Part shown: positions 8,547-19,690 of the stretch, piece by piece
Layout of the letters: each line of letters starts with the position of its first letter
Numbering within the stretch: the stretch's first letter is position 1
NCBI RefSeq assembly: GCF_000719955.1
Contig: NZ_JOII01000015.1
Span: 78,450 to 142,449 of the forward strand
Length of the DNA: 64,000 nt
DNA from: Streptomyces albidoflavus
GTDB taxonomy: Bacteria > Actinomycetota > Actinomycetes > Streptomycetales > Streptomycetaceae
Direction of reading: 5' to 3'
Made by a program: the position numbers and the translations under genes
The notes under the pieces: generated by a model
Told to the model about the DNA's origin: nothing
Databases searched by the model: none
Seen by the model: the letters and a program-made list of their open reading frames with translations, nothing else

Positions 8547-9773
8547 TCAGCGCACCCGCACCTCCAGAATCCGGTCGTCGTCCTTCTCGGGGGAACCCCT
8601 GCCGTCTGTCTCGTTGGTCACCACCCACAGCTTGTCGCCGCCCGCGGAGACGACGGTGCGCAGGCGGCCGTACTCGCCCTCCAGGAACGCCTGGGGCTTG
8701 GCCGAGGGCTTGTCGCCGGAGAGCGGGATGCGCCAGAGCCGTTCGCCGCGCAGGCCGGCCATCCACACCGAGCCCTCGGCGACGGCGATGCCGCTCGGGG
8801 AGGCGTCGGCGGTGCGCCACTGCTCCACGGGGTTGCGGAAGTCGCCGTCCCCGTCGCCCTCGCCCTCCACGTCCGGCCAGCCGTAGTTGCCGTCCTTCTC
8901 GATGTGGTTCAGCTCGTCCCAGGTGTCCTGGCCGAACTCCGACGCCCACAGCCGGCGGTCCTCGTCCCAGGCCAGGCCCTGGACGTTGCGGTGGCCGTAG
9001 GACCAGACGACCGAGTCCTGGTCCGGGTTTCCCTTGGCCGGTTCGCCTTCCGGGGTCATCCGAAGGATCTTGCCGCCCAGGGACTCCTTGTCCTGCGCCA
9101 GGCCCTTGTCGCCCGTCTCGCCGGTGCCCACGTAGAGCATCTTGTCGGGGCCGAAGGCGATCCGGCCGCCGTTGTGGGTGAAGCCCTTGGGGATGCCCTT
9201 GAAGATCGTGCTCGGTGCGGAGAGCCGTTCACCGGCGGGCTTCTTCGCGTCGTACCGCATGCTGGCGATGCGGTTGTCCGAGGCGGTGGTGAAGTAGGCG
9301 TACACCAGCTGGTCCGTGGCGAAGTCGGGGGAGAGGGCCAGGCCGAGGAGGCCGCCCTCGCCCTCGGCGTCGACCCCGGGCACCTGGCCGGCCTCGCTTG
9401 TCTTGCCGGAGTCGCCGTCGACCTGGACGATCTCGCCCTCGTCGCGGGAGGCCACCAGGAGGTTCCCGTCGGGCAGCGGGGCCAGGCCCCAGGGCGACTT
9501 CAGGCCGGTCGCGAGGGTGCGGACCACCTCCACCGAGCCCTTGTCGGGCGGCGCGTCGGAGGCCGCCGACGGCGATCCGGAACCGGACGGGCTCGCCGAA
9601 CCTGGTGAGGACGGCCCGCTCTCCGGCTCGGCGGGGCCCGAGGAGCAGCCCGCCCCCAGGAGCGCCATCGCCACCGCCGCCGTGACCGCTCCCAGCGGGC
9701 GGCGGCGCCCGGACGGCCTCGCCGGCGCCGGGCGGGGCGGGGGTGTGCGGAGGTCGGGCGGAGTGGTCGGCAT
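8547..9773 (-). CDS. Lipoprotein PQQ-dependent sugar dehydrogenase (GSDH family)
   Basis: A 408-residue secreted beta-propeller enzyme of the glucose/sorbosone dehydrogenase family, which oxidises sugars with PQQ outside the membrane. The N-terminus has basic residues, a hydrophobic stretch and a lipobox Leu-Gly-Ala-Gly-Cys, followed by a Ser/Pro/Gly-rich linker. Propeller motifs include Ser-Pro-Trp-Gly-Leu-Ala, Gly-Glu-Gly-Gly-Leu-Leu-Gly, His-Asn-Gly-Gly-Arg-Ile, Gly-His-Arg-Asn-Val-Gln-Gly and Gly-Asn-Tyr-Gly-Trp-Pro. ATG 9773 was chosen because GAAGGGA lies 6-7 bases upstream; 42 further in-frame codons upstream are not protein-like. Confidence 0.92.
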   Translation of the reverse strand: MPTTPPDLRTPPPRPAPARPSGRRRPLGAVTAAVAMALLGAGCSSGPAEPESGPSSPGSASPSGSGSPSAASDAPPDKGSVEVVRTLATGLKSPWGLAPLPDGNLLVASRDEGEIVQVDGDSGKTSEAGQVPGVDAEGEGGLLGLALSPDFATDQLVYAYFTTASDNRIASMRYDAKKPAGERLSAPSTIFKGIPKGFTHNGGRIAFGPDKMLYVGTGETGDKGLAQDKESLGGKILRMTPEGEPAKGNPDQDSVVWSYGHRNVQGLAWDEDRRLWASEFGQDTWDELNHIEKDGNYGWPDVEGEGDGDGDFRNPVEQWRTADASPSGIAVAEGSVWMAGLRGERLWRIPLSGDKPSAKPQAFLEGEYGRLRTVVSAGGDKLWVVTNETDGRGSPEKDDDRILEVRVR

Positions 9774-9947
9774 CTTCGGTCCCTTCACGACGGTGTTGGT
9801 TGGTTTCCTAACCCGCCGCTCCCGCCGGAATGCGCGAATGGCTCCGATCAGCCGTGAACTGCGACGTTCTGTCACCGGTTTCTCAGCCTTCCGGGGCATC
9901 CGCGGACGTCAACCTCGTGCACCGCTGCGTCCGCCCTCGGCCGGGGC

Positions 9948-10955
9948 TCAGTCCCACGACCCCTGGGCCGGCGGCAGCCCGTCGATCTCCGCGAGGTCCG
10001 GGCCGGTCAGCCGCAGCCCGGCGGCCGCCGCGTTCTCCGCGACCCACCGGGCCTGCTTCGCCCCGGGCACCGGCACCACCAGCGGGGACCGCCCCAGCAC
10101 CCACGCCAGCGCCACCTGTGCCGGGGTCGCGCCGTGCCGCTCCCCGACCCGGCGCAGCCCCGCCACCAGCGGCTGGTTGGCGGCCATCATCTCGGCGGTG
10201 AACCGGGGATGGCGGGCCCGCAGGTCCTGGGGCTCGAACCCCTCCCCGGGCCGGAGCGTGCCGCTGAGGAAACCGTTCCCCAGCGGCATCGCCGCCATCA
10301 GCCCCACACCGCGTGCGGTGCACCACGGCAGCAGCGTGGCCAGCGCCTCCGGCGACCAGACCGACAGCTCTGCCTGGACGGCGCTGACCGGGAACACCTG
10401 CTGGACCCGCTCCAGCTGGCGAATCGTTCCCGCGTACAGCGCCTCCCCGTCCAGCGGGCCGCCGCCGCGGCGACCGCCCCGCGCACCGACCGCGCACAGT
10501 CCCAGCGCGCGCACCTTGCCCGCCGCGACCAGCTCCGCCATCGCGCCCCAGGTCTCCTCCACCGGCACCTCAGGGTCGGCGCGGTGCAGCTGGTAGAGGT
10601 CGATCACGTCCGTCTGCAGCCGCCGCAGCGAGGCGTCGCAGGCCCGTTTCACGTACCCGGGGCGGCCGTTGGCCACGATGTGCTGGTCACCGACGAGCAG
10701 GCCGCACTTGGTCGACACGAACGCCTCCCGGCGCCGGTCCCGCAACACCCTGCCGAGCAGCAGTTCGTTGGTGAAAGGGCCGTACATGTCGGCCGTGTCC
10801 AGCAGCGAGACCCCCGCGTCCAGGGCCGTGTTGAGCGCCCGCAGGGACTCCTCGCCCCGCTGCCGCGAGGCGGCGTACGCCCAGCTCATCGGCATGCATC
10901 CGAGCCCCACCGCCCCGACTTCGAGCGCCGTCGCGCCGATCGTCCTGCGCTCCAC
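9948..10955 (-). CDS. Aldo/keto reductase
   Basis: A 335-residue NADPH-dependent aldo/keto reductase with a TIM-barrel fold. The catalytic tetrad can be followed: Asp and Tyr in Asp-Thr-Ala-Asp-Met-Tyr-Gly, Lys in Ser-Thr-Lys-Cys-Gly, and His in Tyr-Gln-Leu-His. The physiological substrate cannot be deduced. I chose GTG 10955 because GGGAGGG sits about 9 bases upstream and the family normally begins with a short basic strand like Glu-Arg-Arg-Thr-Ile-Gly. The gene is divergent from the 2-hydroxyacid dehydrogenase, with about 80 bases between the starts. Confidence 0.93.
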   Translation of the reverse strand: MERRTIGATALEVGAVGLGCMPMSWAYAASRQRGEESLRALNTALDAGVSLLDTADMYGPFTNELLLGRVLRDRRREAFVSTKCGLLVGDQHIVANGRPGYVKRACDASLRRLQTDVIDLYQLHRADPEVPVEETWGAMAELVAAGKVRALGLCAVGARGGRRGGGPLDGEALYAGTIRQLERVQQVFPVSAVQAELSVWSPEALATLLPWCTARGVGLMAAMPLGNGFLSGTLRPGEGFEPQDLRARHPRFTAEMMAANQPLVAGLRRVGERHGATPAQVALAWVLGRSPLVVPVPGAKQARWVAENAAAAGLRLTGPDLAEIDGLPPAQGSWD

Positions 10956-11037
10956 CTGGCCTGACCCTCCCGCTGCGCCTCCGAGCGACCCCAACGTAAC
11001 CTCTGGCCCTCAGGGCGGTTCGCATAGCCTCCTGACC

Positions 11038-11988
11038 ATGACTACCGATGTGTGGCTCCCGTTCGCACCCGAGGAGATCCCGGGCCTGCCGTCCGCCGCC
11101 GATCACGGCCTGACCTACCGTTTCTGGGACGGCGGCGACACCTTCCCCGCCGATCCCGCCGACTGCGCCTTCTACGTCGTCCCCTATCTGAAGGGCGCGG
11201 AGATCGCCGTGCGCCCCCTGGCCGGGATGGCCCGGGCCGAGGTCGTGCAGACGCTCTCGGCCGGCGTCGACCACGTCCAGGCCGGGATGGGGCCGCTCCA
11301 CCCCGGCGTGCGCCTGTGCAACGCGCGCTCCGTCCACGAGGCGAGCACCGCCGAGCTGACCCTCGCCCTGATACTCGCCTCGCTGCGCGGCATCCCCCGC
11401 TTCGTCGAGGGCCAGCGCCAGGAGGAGTGGCGTTCCGGCTTCTACCCCGCGCTGGCCGACAAGACCGTGCTGATCGTCGGCTACGGCTCGATCGGCTCGG
11501 CCATCGAGGACCGGCTCGCGCCCTTCGAGTGCGCGCGGGTGCTGCGCGTCGCGCGCTCCGCCCGTGACACGGAGCGCGGCCCGGTGCATCCGCTCGCCGA
11601 ACTGCCCTCCCTGCTCCCCGAGGCGGACGTGGTGGTGCTCTCCACGCCGCTGACCGAGGCCACCCGGGGGCTGGCCGACGCCGAGTTCCTCGCCCGGATG
11701 CGGGACGGCGCCCTCCTCGTCAACGTGGCGCGCGGCCCCGTCGTGGACACCAAGGCGCTCCTCGCCGAGGTGGAGAGCGGCCGGCTGACCGCCGCCCTGG
11801 ACGTGACCGACCCCGAACCGCTGCCCGCGGGCCACCCGCTGTGGCACGCTCCGGGTGTGCTCATCAGCCCCCACGTGGGCGGCTCGACGTCCGCGTTCCT
11901 GCCGCGCGCCAAGCGGCTGCTGGCCCGTCAGCTGACCCACTGGACGGCGGGCGAGCCGCTCGACAACGTGGTGTACACGACGGCCTGA
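11038..11988 (+). CDS. D-isomer-specific 2-hydroxyacid dehydrogenase
   Basis: A 316-residue NAD(P)-dependent dehydrogenase of the D-2-hydroxyacid family. The nucleotide-binding Gly-Tyr-Gly-Ser-Ile-Gly lies near residue 146. The family signature Gly-Ala-Leu-Leu-Val-Asn-Val-Ala-Arg-Gly is at about 224, and the catalytic His lies in Ser-Pro-His-Val-Gly-Gly near the C-terminus. It lacks the ACT domain found in the serA product downstream, so it is not a regular phosphoglycerate dehydrogenase; substrates may be glyoxylate- or hydroxypyruvate-like. ATG 11038 is the first start that matches the family N-terminus. Confidence 0.93.
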   Translation: MTTDVWLPFAPEEIPGLPSAADHGLTYRFWDGGDTFPADPADCAFYVVPYLKGAEIAVRPLAGMARAEVVQTLSAGVDHVQAGMGPLHPGVRLCNARSVHEASTAELTLALILASLRGIPRFVEGQRQEEWRSGFYPALADKTVLIVGYGSIGSAIEDRLAPFECARVLRVARSARDTERGPVHPLAELPSLLPEADVVVLSTPLTEATRGLADAEFLARMRDGALLVNVARGPVVDTKALLAEVESGRLTAALDVTDPEPLPAGHPLWHAPGVLISPHVGGSTSAFLPRAKRLLARQLTHWTAGEPLDNVVYTTA

Positions 11989-12197
11989 ACGCCCGGCGCG
12001 GAACCCGGCGTTCCGCGCACCGCTCCGCCGCGTGGCAGGGTTGCCACCGGCACGTGCGGGCGGGGCGGAGCCCCTTGCCCGGAGGGTGCGCCCTGCCGGG
12101 CAAGGGCTCCCGAGAGCCCCGAACGGACACGCTCCGCAGCGAATCGGGCGCTACGGGTGGTCAACAGCCACGTTCGGTCACTGTATGTAGGTGACCC

Positions 12198-12212
12198 CTG
12201 TCCCTGAGTGAC
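12198..12212. promoter_or_regulatory. BldD-box-like operator
   Basis: The 15-base site CTGTCCCTGAGTGAC fits the published BldD pattern nTnACnCwGnGTnAn with one mismatch (T for A at the fourth base). It lies about 240 bases before the GGDEF-EAL gene. A flanking inverted repeat, GGTCAC (12176-12181) and GTGACC (12191-12196), adds dyad symmetry. The rest of 11989-12451 holds no gene I can support and probably serves as promoter and leader. Confidence 0.45.
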
Positions 12213-12451
12213 CATCCTGGTGTATCGTCGCCGCAGGGGTGGCGCCAGGACGACAGGCGCCAGGGGAGAGAAAGCCAAGAACCGCGAGGGGGGCGACGGA
12301 TGCTGTACGGCCCGGACACCCATGACGGCCCAGACACCCACGATCCGACGCGACACCGGACCGCCCGGTCCCACGGGCGCCGCCGAGGCGGCCGGCCCCG
12401 CCCGCCGGAGCTCCCGACCGCCGGCCGCCCGCTCCGCCGGGGAGCCCCCCG

Positions 12452-15400
12452 GTGAGCGGCCCCGGCGTCATGCCCGCCGCGCCGCCCGCACCGCCGGCGG
12501 CCACCGGCCCGGAGTCCGCCCGCGGCCCGGCCGGCTCAGGAGTCCTCGGCCAGCTCCTCCTCGCCCTCGTCTGCGGCGGGTACGCCGTCGGCGCCGTCCT
12601 CGGCTGGGGCTCCCCCCGGCTCTCCATGGCGATGGGTGACTTCGGCCTGAGCGTCGCCGCAGGGGTCGCCGCCGTCTCCTGCTTCCTCTACGCCCGCACC
12701 CGCGACAGCCGCTTCCGGCCCGCCTGGATCCTCTTCGGGATCTCCTCCGCCATGGCCTCCCTGGGGAACGCCGCCTGGGGCTGGTACGAGGTGATCCTCG
12801 ACACCGAGGTCCCGAACCCGAGCATCGCCGACCTCTTCTTCCTCTGCTTCGCGCCGCCCGCCGTCGTCGGCCTGCTCGTCCTCGCCAAGCGCCCCGTCAC
12901 CCGCGCCGGGTGGGTCTGCCTGGCCCTGGACTCCTGGCTCATCGGCGGCTCCCTGCTGACCCTCGCCTGGTCGCTGGCGCTGGCCCACACCGCCGACATC
13001 GAGGGCGGCAGCGTCTCGTACGCCGCGCTCAACCTCGCCTATCCGCTGCTCGACATCGCGCTCGTCAGCATGATCCTGGCGCTCCACTTCCGGCGCTCCT
13101 CGGCGGGGCGCTCCGCGCTCAACACCGCCATCGGCGCCCTCGCCCTGACGGTGCTGTGCGACGCCCTGTTCACCTCGCCGCTGCTGCACAACAGCTACCG
13201 CTCCGGCCAGATCCTGGACGCCGGATGGTTCGCCGGCTCGCTGCTGCTCGCCTACGCCCCCTGGGTCGGCCGGCACCGCGAGAGCGAGCGCGGCGCCGTG
13301 GAGGAGCCGCCGGCCCAGGACGCCCGGCCCGGCGCCGTCCTCCCCGCCGGCCACCCGGCGATCGCCGCGCACGACCGCACCAGCCCGATCTCCGGCTCGC
13401 TCGCCGCCCTGACGCCCTACCTCGCGGCCGCCGTCTGCACCCTCGGCATCCTCTACAACGTGGTCAACGGCCGCAGCGTCGACCGCGTCGTCCTGGTCAC
13501 CGCCTGCACCGTCGTCCTCGCCCTCGTCGTACGGCAGGGCATCATGCTCATCGACAACATCACCCTCACCCGCGAACTCGCCCACCAGGAGAACCACTTC
13601 CGCTCCCTGGTGCAGGGCTCCAGCGACGTCATCATGATCGCCGACCCCAGCGGCACCCTGCGCTACGTCAGCCCCGCCGCCTCCGGGGTCTACGGCCGCG
13701 ACGCCTCCGAGCTGGAGGACACCGAGCTCTCCGCCCACATCCACCCCGGCGACCTCGGCCGCGTGGTCCACGAGGTACGCCGCTTCCTCGCCGCCGACCC
13801 GGCCCTGGAGCCCACCACCCGCATCGAGTGCCGCTTCCAGTCCGGCCGGGGCACCTGGCTCAACGTCGAGTCCACCGTCAACCGCCACCAGGGCGGCCTC
13901 ATCTTCAACAGCCGCGACGTCACCGAACGCGTCCGCCTCCAGGCGCAGTTACAGCACAGCGCCGAGCACGACCCGCTCACCGACCTGCCCAACCGCGCCC
14001 TGTTCACCCGCCGCGTCAGCCAGGCCCTGTCCGGCCGCCGCAGCAGCGACCGCGGCGCCGCCGTCCTCTTCATCGACCTGGACGGCTTCAAGGCGGTCAA
14101 CGACACCATCGGCCACCAGGCCGGTGACGAACTCCTCGTCCACGCCGCCCGCCGCCTCGACGAGGCCGTCCGCGCCGGGGACACCGCCGCCCGCCTCGGC
14201 GGCGACGAGTTCGCCGCCCTCATCCTCGGCGACACCGGCGAGGACCGCGCCGCCCGCGAAGGCCACATCCAGGAACTCGCCGACCGCCTCCGCAAACGCC
14301 TCTCCGAGCCCTACGCCATCGACGGCAACGATGTCCGCGTCGCCGCCAGCATCGGCGTCGCCTTCGCCGAACCGGGCCAGAACGCCGGAGAACTCCTGCG
14401 CAACGCCGACCTCGCCATGTACCGCGCCAAGGCCGCCGGCAAGGACCGGGTCGTGCTCTACGCCCCGCAGATGCAGGCCGACGTCGTCCGCAAGGCCGAG
14501 CTGGCCTCCCGGCTCCGCTCCGCGCTCAACGCCGGCGAGTTCGCCCTGCTCCACCAGCCCGTCGTCGACCTCACCACCGGCAAGGTCGCCGCCGTCGCCG
14601 CGCAGGCCCGCTGGCGCTCCGGCCAGGGCATACTCTTCACCCCGGCCGAGTTCCTCCGCGTCGCGGACAACGGCGACCGGGCCGCCGAGCTGGGCCGCTG
14701 GACCCTGGAGCAGGCCATCGCCCAGGCCGCCGAACGCCACCGCTCCGGCCACGCAGCACCCGTCGTCGTCCGCCTCGGCGCCCGCCGCCTGCTCGACCGC
14801 GCGGCACCCCCGTACGCCGTCGAGGCGCTCCTGACCCGTTACGGGCTACCCTCCGGCGGCCTCGTCCTGGAGCTGGCCGACAGTGACAGCTCGGTCCCGC
14901 AGGACGCCCTGGAGCAGCGCCTCACCGTGCTGCGGCGGCTCGGCGTCCGGATCGCCCTCGACGGGTTCGGCGGCGGCCACGCGGCCGCCGACGCCCTGCG
15001 GCGGCTCCCGGTGGACATACTCAAACTCGACCGGAGCCTGGTCGAGGGGGTCGTCGAGTCGGCCCGCCAGCACAAGATCACCGCGGGCGTCCTGCGGATC
15101 GCCGCCGACCTCGGCCTCCAGACCGTCGCCGAGGGTGTCGACCGGCCCGAGCAGGTGGTGGCGCTGCGGACGATGGGGTGCACCCACGCCCAGGGCATGG
15201 CCTTCGCCGGCCACCTCGACGAGTACCGCCTGCGCCGCACGCTCACCCACGGCAACTACGCCCTGCCCGCGGGGCCGGTGGTCCCCGCCCCGCAGGGGCC
15301 GCCGCACGCTGCCTTCGTCCCCGCCGCCACGGGCGGCTCCGGGGGTCCCGGGAGCGAGCCGCCCGGAGCCGGCGGCGGTGCGAGCCTGGTCACACGGCGC

Positions 15401-15499
15401 GGCGCCCCTGCCGTGGTCGCCCAGGCAGCGGCTGCGGGGATGCCGCGCGGCCCCCGCCCCGTCGGCCCACATCATGAGACTCCTGTCCCACCTACTTGA
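12452..15499 (+). CDS. Membrane PAS-GGDEF-EAL cyclic-di-GMP protein
   Basis: A 1015-residue composite c-di-GMP protein. A hydrophobic N-terminal region (about 30-385) holds multiple membrane helices, followed by a PAS domain (about 381-495), GGDEF (about 505-670) and EAL (about 690-930). The GGDEF domain looks active: Gly-Gly-Asp-Glu-Phe at 583-587 and an inhibitory-site Arg-Ala-Gly-Asp at 574-577. The EAL domain is degenerate: the signature Glu-Ala-Leu is Ala-Gln-Ala at 717-719, and the usual Asp-Asp-Phe-Gly is Asp-Gly-Phe-Gly at 837. Codon 500 is TTA (13949-13951), so translation should need the bldA tRNA. Start is GTG 12452 after GGGGAG. The product is probably a diguanylate cyclase with a regulatory EAL-like domain. 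Confidence 0.92.
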   Translation: MSGPGVMPAAPPAPPAATGPESARGPAGSGVLGQLLLALVCGGYAVGAVLGWGSPRLSMAMGDFGLSVAAGVAAVSCFLYARTRDSRFRPAWILFGISSAMASLGNAAWGWYEVILDTEVPNPSIADLFFLCFAPPAVVGLLVLAKRPVTRAGWVCLALDSWLIGGSLLTLAWSLALAHTADIEGGSVSYAALNLAYPLLDIALVSMILALHFRRSSAGRSALNTAIGALALTVLCDALFTSPLLHNSYRSGQILDAGWFAGSLLLAYAPWVGRHRESERGAVEEPPAQDARPGAVLPAGHPAIAAHDRTSPISGSLAALTPYLAAAVCTLGILYNVVNGRSVDRVVLVTACTVVLALVVRQGIMLIDNITLTRELAHQENHFRSLVQGSSDVIMIADPSGTLRYVSPAASGVYGRDASELEDTELSAHIHPGDLGRVVHEVRRFLAADPALEPTTRIECRFQSGRGTWLNVESTVNRHQGGLIFNSRDVTERVRLQAQLQHSAEHDPLTDLPNRALFTRRVSQALSGRRSSDRGAAVLFIDLDGFKAVNDTIGHQAGDELLVHAARRLDEAVRAGDTAARLGGDEFAALILGDTGEDRAAREGHIQELADRLRKRLSEPYAIDGNDVRVAASIGVAFAEPGQNAGELLRNADLAMYRAKAAGKDRVVLYAPQMQADVVRKAELASRLRSALNAGEFALLHQPVVDLTTGKVAAVAAQARWRSGQGILFTPAEFLRVADNGDRAAELGRWTLEQAIAQAAERHRSGHAAPVVVRLGARRLLDRAAPPYAVEALLTRYGLPSGGLVLELADSDSSVPQDALEQRLTVLRRLGVRIALDGFGGGHAAADALRRLPVDILKLDRSLVEGVVESARQHKITAGVLRIAADLGLQTVAEGVDRPEQVVALRTMGCTHAQGMAFAGHLDEYRLRRTLTHGNYALPAGPVVPAPQGPPHAAFVPAATGGSGGPGSEPPGAGGGASLVTRRGAPAVVAQAAAAGMPRGPRPVGPHHETPVPPT

Positions 15500-15501
15500 C
15501 A
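15496..15501 (+). promoter_or_regulatory. Possible -35 element before the ilvB leader
   Basis: A perfect TTGACA overlaps the stop codon of the GGDEF-EAL gene. A good -10 at the standard spacing is not visible, so the ilvB promoter is only tentatively placed here. Confidence 0.25.
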
Positions 15502-15532
15502 GTCACCACACGGCGGGGAGAGGGTCAGTGCC

Positions 15533-15574
15533 ATGCGCACCCGAATTCTCGTACTTGGAAAGCGCGTCGGCTGA
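15533..15574 (+). CDS. ilvB leader peptide (13 aa)
   Basis: A 13-codon ORF encodes [13 protein letters not shown] and stops at TGA 15572. A purine-rich GGGGAGAGGG lies about 10 bases upstream. The run Ile-Leu-Val-Leu names exactly the amino acids made by the downstream pathway. Ribosome stalling here when charged Ile, Leu or Val tRNA is scarce should decide between termination and read-through into ilvB. Such leader-peptide attenuators before actinobacterial ilvB genes have been described. Confidence 0.8.
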   Translation: MRTRILVLGKRVG

Positions 15575-15612
15575 AGCCAGGACATCCGTCCGGCGAACGT
15601 ATCCGACGCGCT

Positions 15613-15646
15613 CCCCTCGCTTGCCACCTGGCACGAGGGGTTTTTT
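15613..15646 (+). terminator. ilvB attenuator terminator
   Basis: CCCCTCG (15613-15619) pairs with CGAGGGG (15634-15640). An inner stem TGCC/GGCA extends it, and TTTTTT follows directly. This is a textbook intrinsic terminator, rare in this genome style. The last leader codons, AGCGCGTCGG (15561-15570), are a perfect 10-base complement of CCGACGCGCT (15603-15612), immediately before the terminator stem. That pairing is a candidate alternative helix formed when the ribosome stalls upstream. Confidence 0.85.
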
Positions 15647-15759
15647 GTTGCACAGGTGACCCCAAAAGCCCGCAAAGAACCCGCGAGGCGATGAGGGGGA
15701 AACCCGTACAGAACCGCCTAGACCCGCACACACCCTCAGCTTCGAGAAGAGACACGCAG

Positions 15760-17607
15760 ATGACCGAGCAGGCCACCGGGGCTCATCCGACGCCGCGGCC
15801 CCGTTCCTCCGGACCGCAGTCCGCGCCCGTCGAGCACGTCACGGGTGCGCAGTCCCTCATTCGCTCTCTTGAGGAAGTCGGCGCCGACACCGTGTTCGGC
15901 ATTCCGGGCGGTGCGATCCTCCCGGCGTACGACCCGATGATGGACTCCACCCGGGTCCGTCACGTGCTGGTCCGCCACGAGCAGGGCGCGGGTCACGCGG
16001 CCACCGGATACGCCCAGGCCACCGGCCGGGTCGGGGTCTGCATGGCCACCTCGGGTCCCGGTGCCACCAACCTGGTCACCCCGATCGCCGACGCCCACAT
16101 GGACTCCGTCCCGCTGGTCGCGATCACCGGCCAGGTCGCCGCCAAGTCGATCGGTACGGACGCCTTCCAGGAGGCGGACATCTGCGGCATCACCATGCCG
16201 ATCACCAAGCACAACTTCCTGGTCACCAAGGCCGAGGACATCCCGCACACCATCGCCGAGGCGTTCCACATCGCCTCCACCGGCCGCCCCGGGCCCGTCC
16301 TCGTCGACATCGCCAAGGACGCCCTCCAGGCGAAGACCACCTTCAGCTGGCCCCCGCAGACGGACCTGCCCGGCTACCGCCCGGTCACCAAGCCGCACGC
16401 CAAGCAGATCCGCGAGGCCGCCAAGCTCATCACCGCCGCCCGGCGCCCCGTGCTGTACGTCGGCGGCGGCGTCGTCAAGGCCGGGGCCACCGCCGAGCTG
16501 AAGGTCCTCGCCGAGCTGACCGGCGCCCCCGTCACCACCACCCTGATGGCGCTCGGCGCCTTCCCCGACAGCCACCCGCAGCACGTCGGGATGCCCGGGA
16601 TGCACGGTGCGGTCACCGCCGTCACCGCGCTCCAGAAGGCCGACCTGATCGTCGCCCTCGGCGCCCGCTTCGACGACCGCGTCACCGGCAAGCTCGACAG
16701 CTTCGCCCCGTACGCCAAGATCGTCCACGCCGACATCGACCCGGCCGAGATCGGCAAGAACCGCGCCGCCGACGTGCCGATCGTCGGGGACGCCCGGGAG
16801 GTCATCGCGGACCTCGTCCAGGCCGTCCAGGCGGAGCACACAGAGGGCCGCACCGGCGACTACACCGCCTGGTGGAAGGATCTCGACCGCTGGCGCGACA
16901 CCTACCCGCTCGGCTACGACCAGCCGGAGAACGGCATGCTGGCCCCCCAGCACGTCATCGAGCGCATCGGGCAGCTCGCCCCCGACAACACCGTCTTCGC
17001 CGCCGGCGTCGGCCAGCACCAGATGTGGTCCGCCCACTTCATCGACTACGAGCAGCCCGCCACCTGGCTCAACTCCGGCGGCGCCGGGACGATGGGGTAC
17101 GCCGTCCCGGCCGCCATGGGCGCCAAGGCCGGCCGCCCCGACGCCACCGTCTGGGCCATCGACGGCGACGGCTGCTTCCAGATGACCAACCAGGAACTGA
17201 CCACCTGCGCGCTGAACAACATCCCGATCAAGGTCGCCATCATCAACAACGGCGCCCTCGGCATGGTCCGCCAGTGGCAGACCCTCTTCTACAACCAGCG
17301 CTACTCCAACACCGTCCTGCACGCCGGTCCCGAGGGCGCCGACCAGCCCAACGCCGGTACCCGCGTCCCCGACTTCGTCAAGCTCGCCGAGGCCATGGGC
17401 TGCGTCGCGATGCGCTGCGAGTCGCCGGACGAGCTGGACGCCGTCATCGCCAAGGCCAACGCCATCAACGACCGGCCCGTCGTCGTCGACTTCATCGTCC
17501 ACGAGGACGCCATGGTCTGGCCGATGGTCGCCGCCGGCACCTCCAACGACGAGGTCATGGCCGCCCGAGGCGTCCGCCCCGACTTCGGCGACAACGAAGA
17601 CGACTGA
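15760..17607 (+). CDS. ilvB: Acetolactate synthase large subunit
   Basis: The 615-residue catalytic subunit of acetohydroxyacid synthase, which condenses pyruvate with pyruvate or 2-oxobutyrate in the first common step of Val, Leu and Ile synthesis. It carries the ThDP-activating Glu (about residue 74, in Arg-His-Glu-Gln-Gly-Ala-Gly-His), the central FAD-associated domain, and the ThDP/Mg motif from Gly-Asp-Gly near 468 to Asn-Asn near 496. A 38-residue Pro/Ser-rich N-terminal extension precedes the catalytic core. ATG 15760 has GAGAAGAGA upstream. It heads ilvB-ilvN-ilvC and is controlled by the upstream leader attenuator. Confidence 0.97.
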   Translation: MTEQATGAHPTPRPRSSGPQSAPVEHVTGAQSLIRSLEEVGADTVFGIPGGAILPAYDPMMDSTRVRHVLVRHEQGAGHAATGYAQATGRVGVCMATSGPGATNLVTPIADAHMDSVPLVAITGQVAAKSIGTDAFQEADICGITMPITKHNFLVTKAEDIPHTIAEAFHIASTGRPGPVLVDIAKDALQAKTTFSWPPQTDLPGYRPVTKPHAKQIREAAKLITAARRPVLYVGGGVVKAGATAELKVLAELTGAPVTTTLMALGAFPDSHPQHVGMPGMHGAVTAVTALQKADLIVALGARFDDRVTGKLDSFAPYAKIVHADIDPAEIGKNRAADVPIVGDAREVIADLVQAVQAEHTEGRTGDYTAWWKDLDRWRDTYPLGYDQPENGMLAPQHVIERIGQLAPDNTVFAAGVGQHQMWSAHFIDYEQPATWLNSGGAGTMGYAVPAAMGAKAGRPDATVWAIDGDGCFQMTNQELTTCALNNIPIKVAIINNGALGMVRQWQTLFYNQRYSNTVLHAGPEGADQPNAGTRVPDFVKLAEAMGCVAMRCESPDELDAVIAKANAINDRPVVVDFIVHEDAMVWPMVAAGTSNDEVMAARGVRPDFGDNEDD

Positions 17608-17639
17608 GCCGCGCCGAACGCAGAGAGAGAACGACGTCC

Positions 17640-19338
<1,699 letters not shown>

Positions 19339-19344
19339 GCCCTC

Positions 19345-19381
19345 GGCGGGGGCGGGCCGGGAGTCCCCCGCCCGCCCCCGC
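19345..19381 (+). terminator. ilvC terminator hairpin
   Basis: GCGGGGGCGGG (19346-19356) pairs perfectly with CCCGCCCCCGC (19371-19381), just after the ilvC stop codon. This should end the ilvBNC transcript and isolate serA. Confidence 0.65.
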
Positions 19382-19429
19382 GTACGCCGGTGCGGGCCCG
19401 CTCGCACCGGCGCGGCGCACCGGCGTACG
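19381..19429. repeat. 13-bp perfect inverted repeat upstream of serA
   Basis: CGTACGCCGGTGC (19381-19393) and GCACCGGCGTACG (19417-19429) are perfect complements separated by 23 bases. GCACCGGCG also occurs inside the loop at 19404-19412. It may be a second terminator or an operator. The rest of the 19339-19690 gap carries a TACACT -10-like hexamer at 19571 and an inverted repeat CGGCCGTC/GACGGCCG at 19646-19663 just before the serA start. Confidence 0.5.
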
Positions 19430-19690
19430 GTGGTGCCGCGCGCCGTTCCCGTCCGCCGGGAACGGCTTGCCGGAGTGTGCGCGGGACGCCGTCGGCGGTT
19501 CGGACAGGATGTCCGGCCTCGTACGGGTGATCCTTCCGCTCAGGCGGGTCGGCGACCACCCCGGCACCACTACACTGCACGGACATACGCGTTTGCAGGC
19601 CCACAGCGTCGTGCGTCTCTCCACGCGGCTACCCTCCACCGCATGCGGCCGTCGGGACGGCCGTCCGCAATGGGACTTGTGAGGACTCAC

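Noticed and set aside
7908..9608. Plus-strand open frame of 566 codons through the C-rich tract and the sugar dehydrogenase
   Set aside because: The first part is Pro/Ala low complexity from the repeat tract and the rest is antisense to a clear lipoprotein gene.
15500..15759. T-box riboswitch before ilvB
   Set aside because: No T-box sequence or specifier loop was seen; the leader ORF plus terminator explains the region better.
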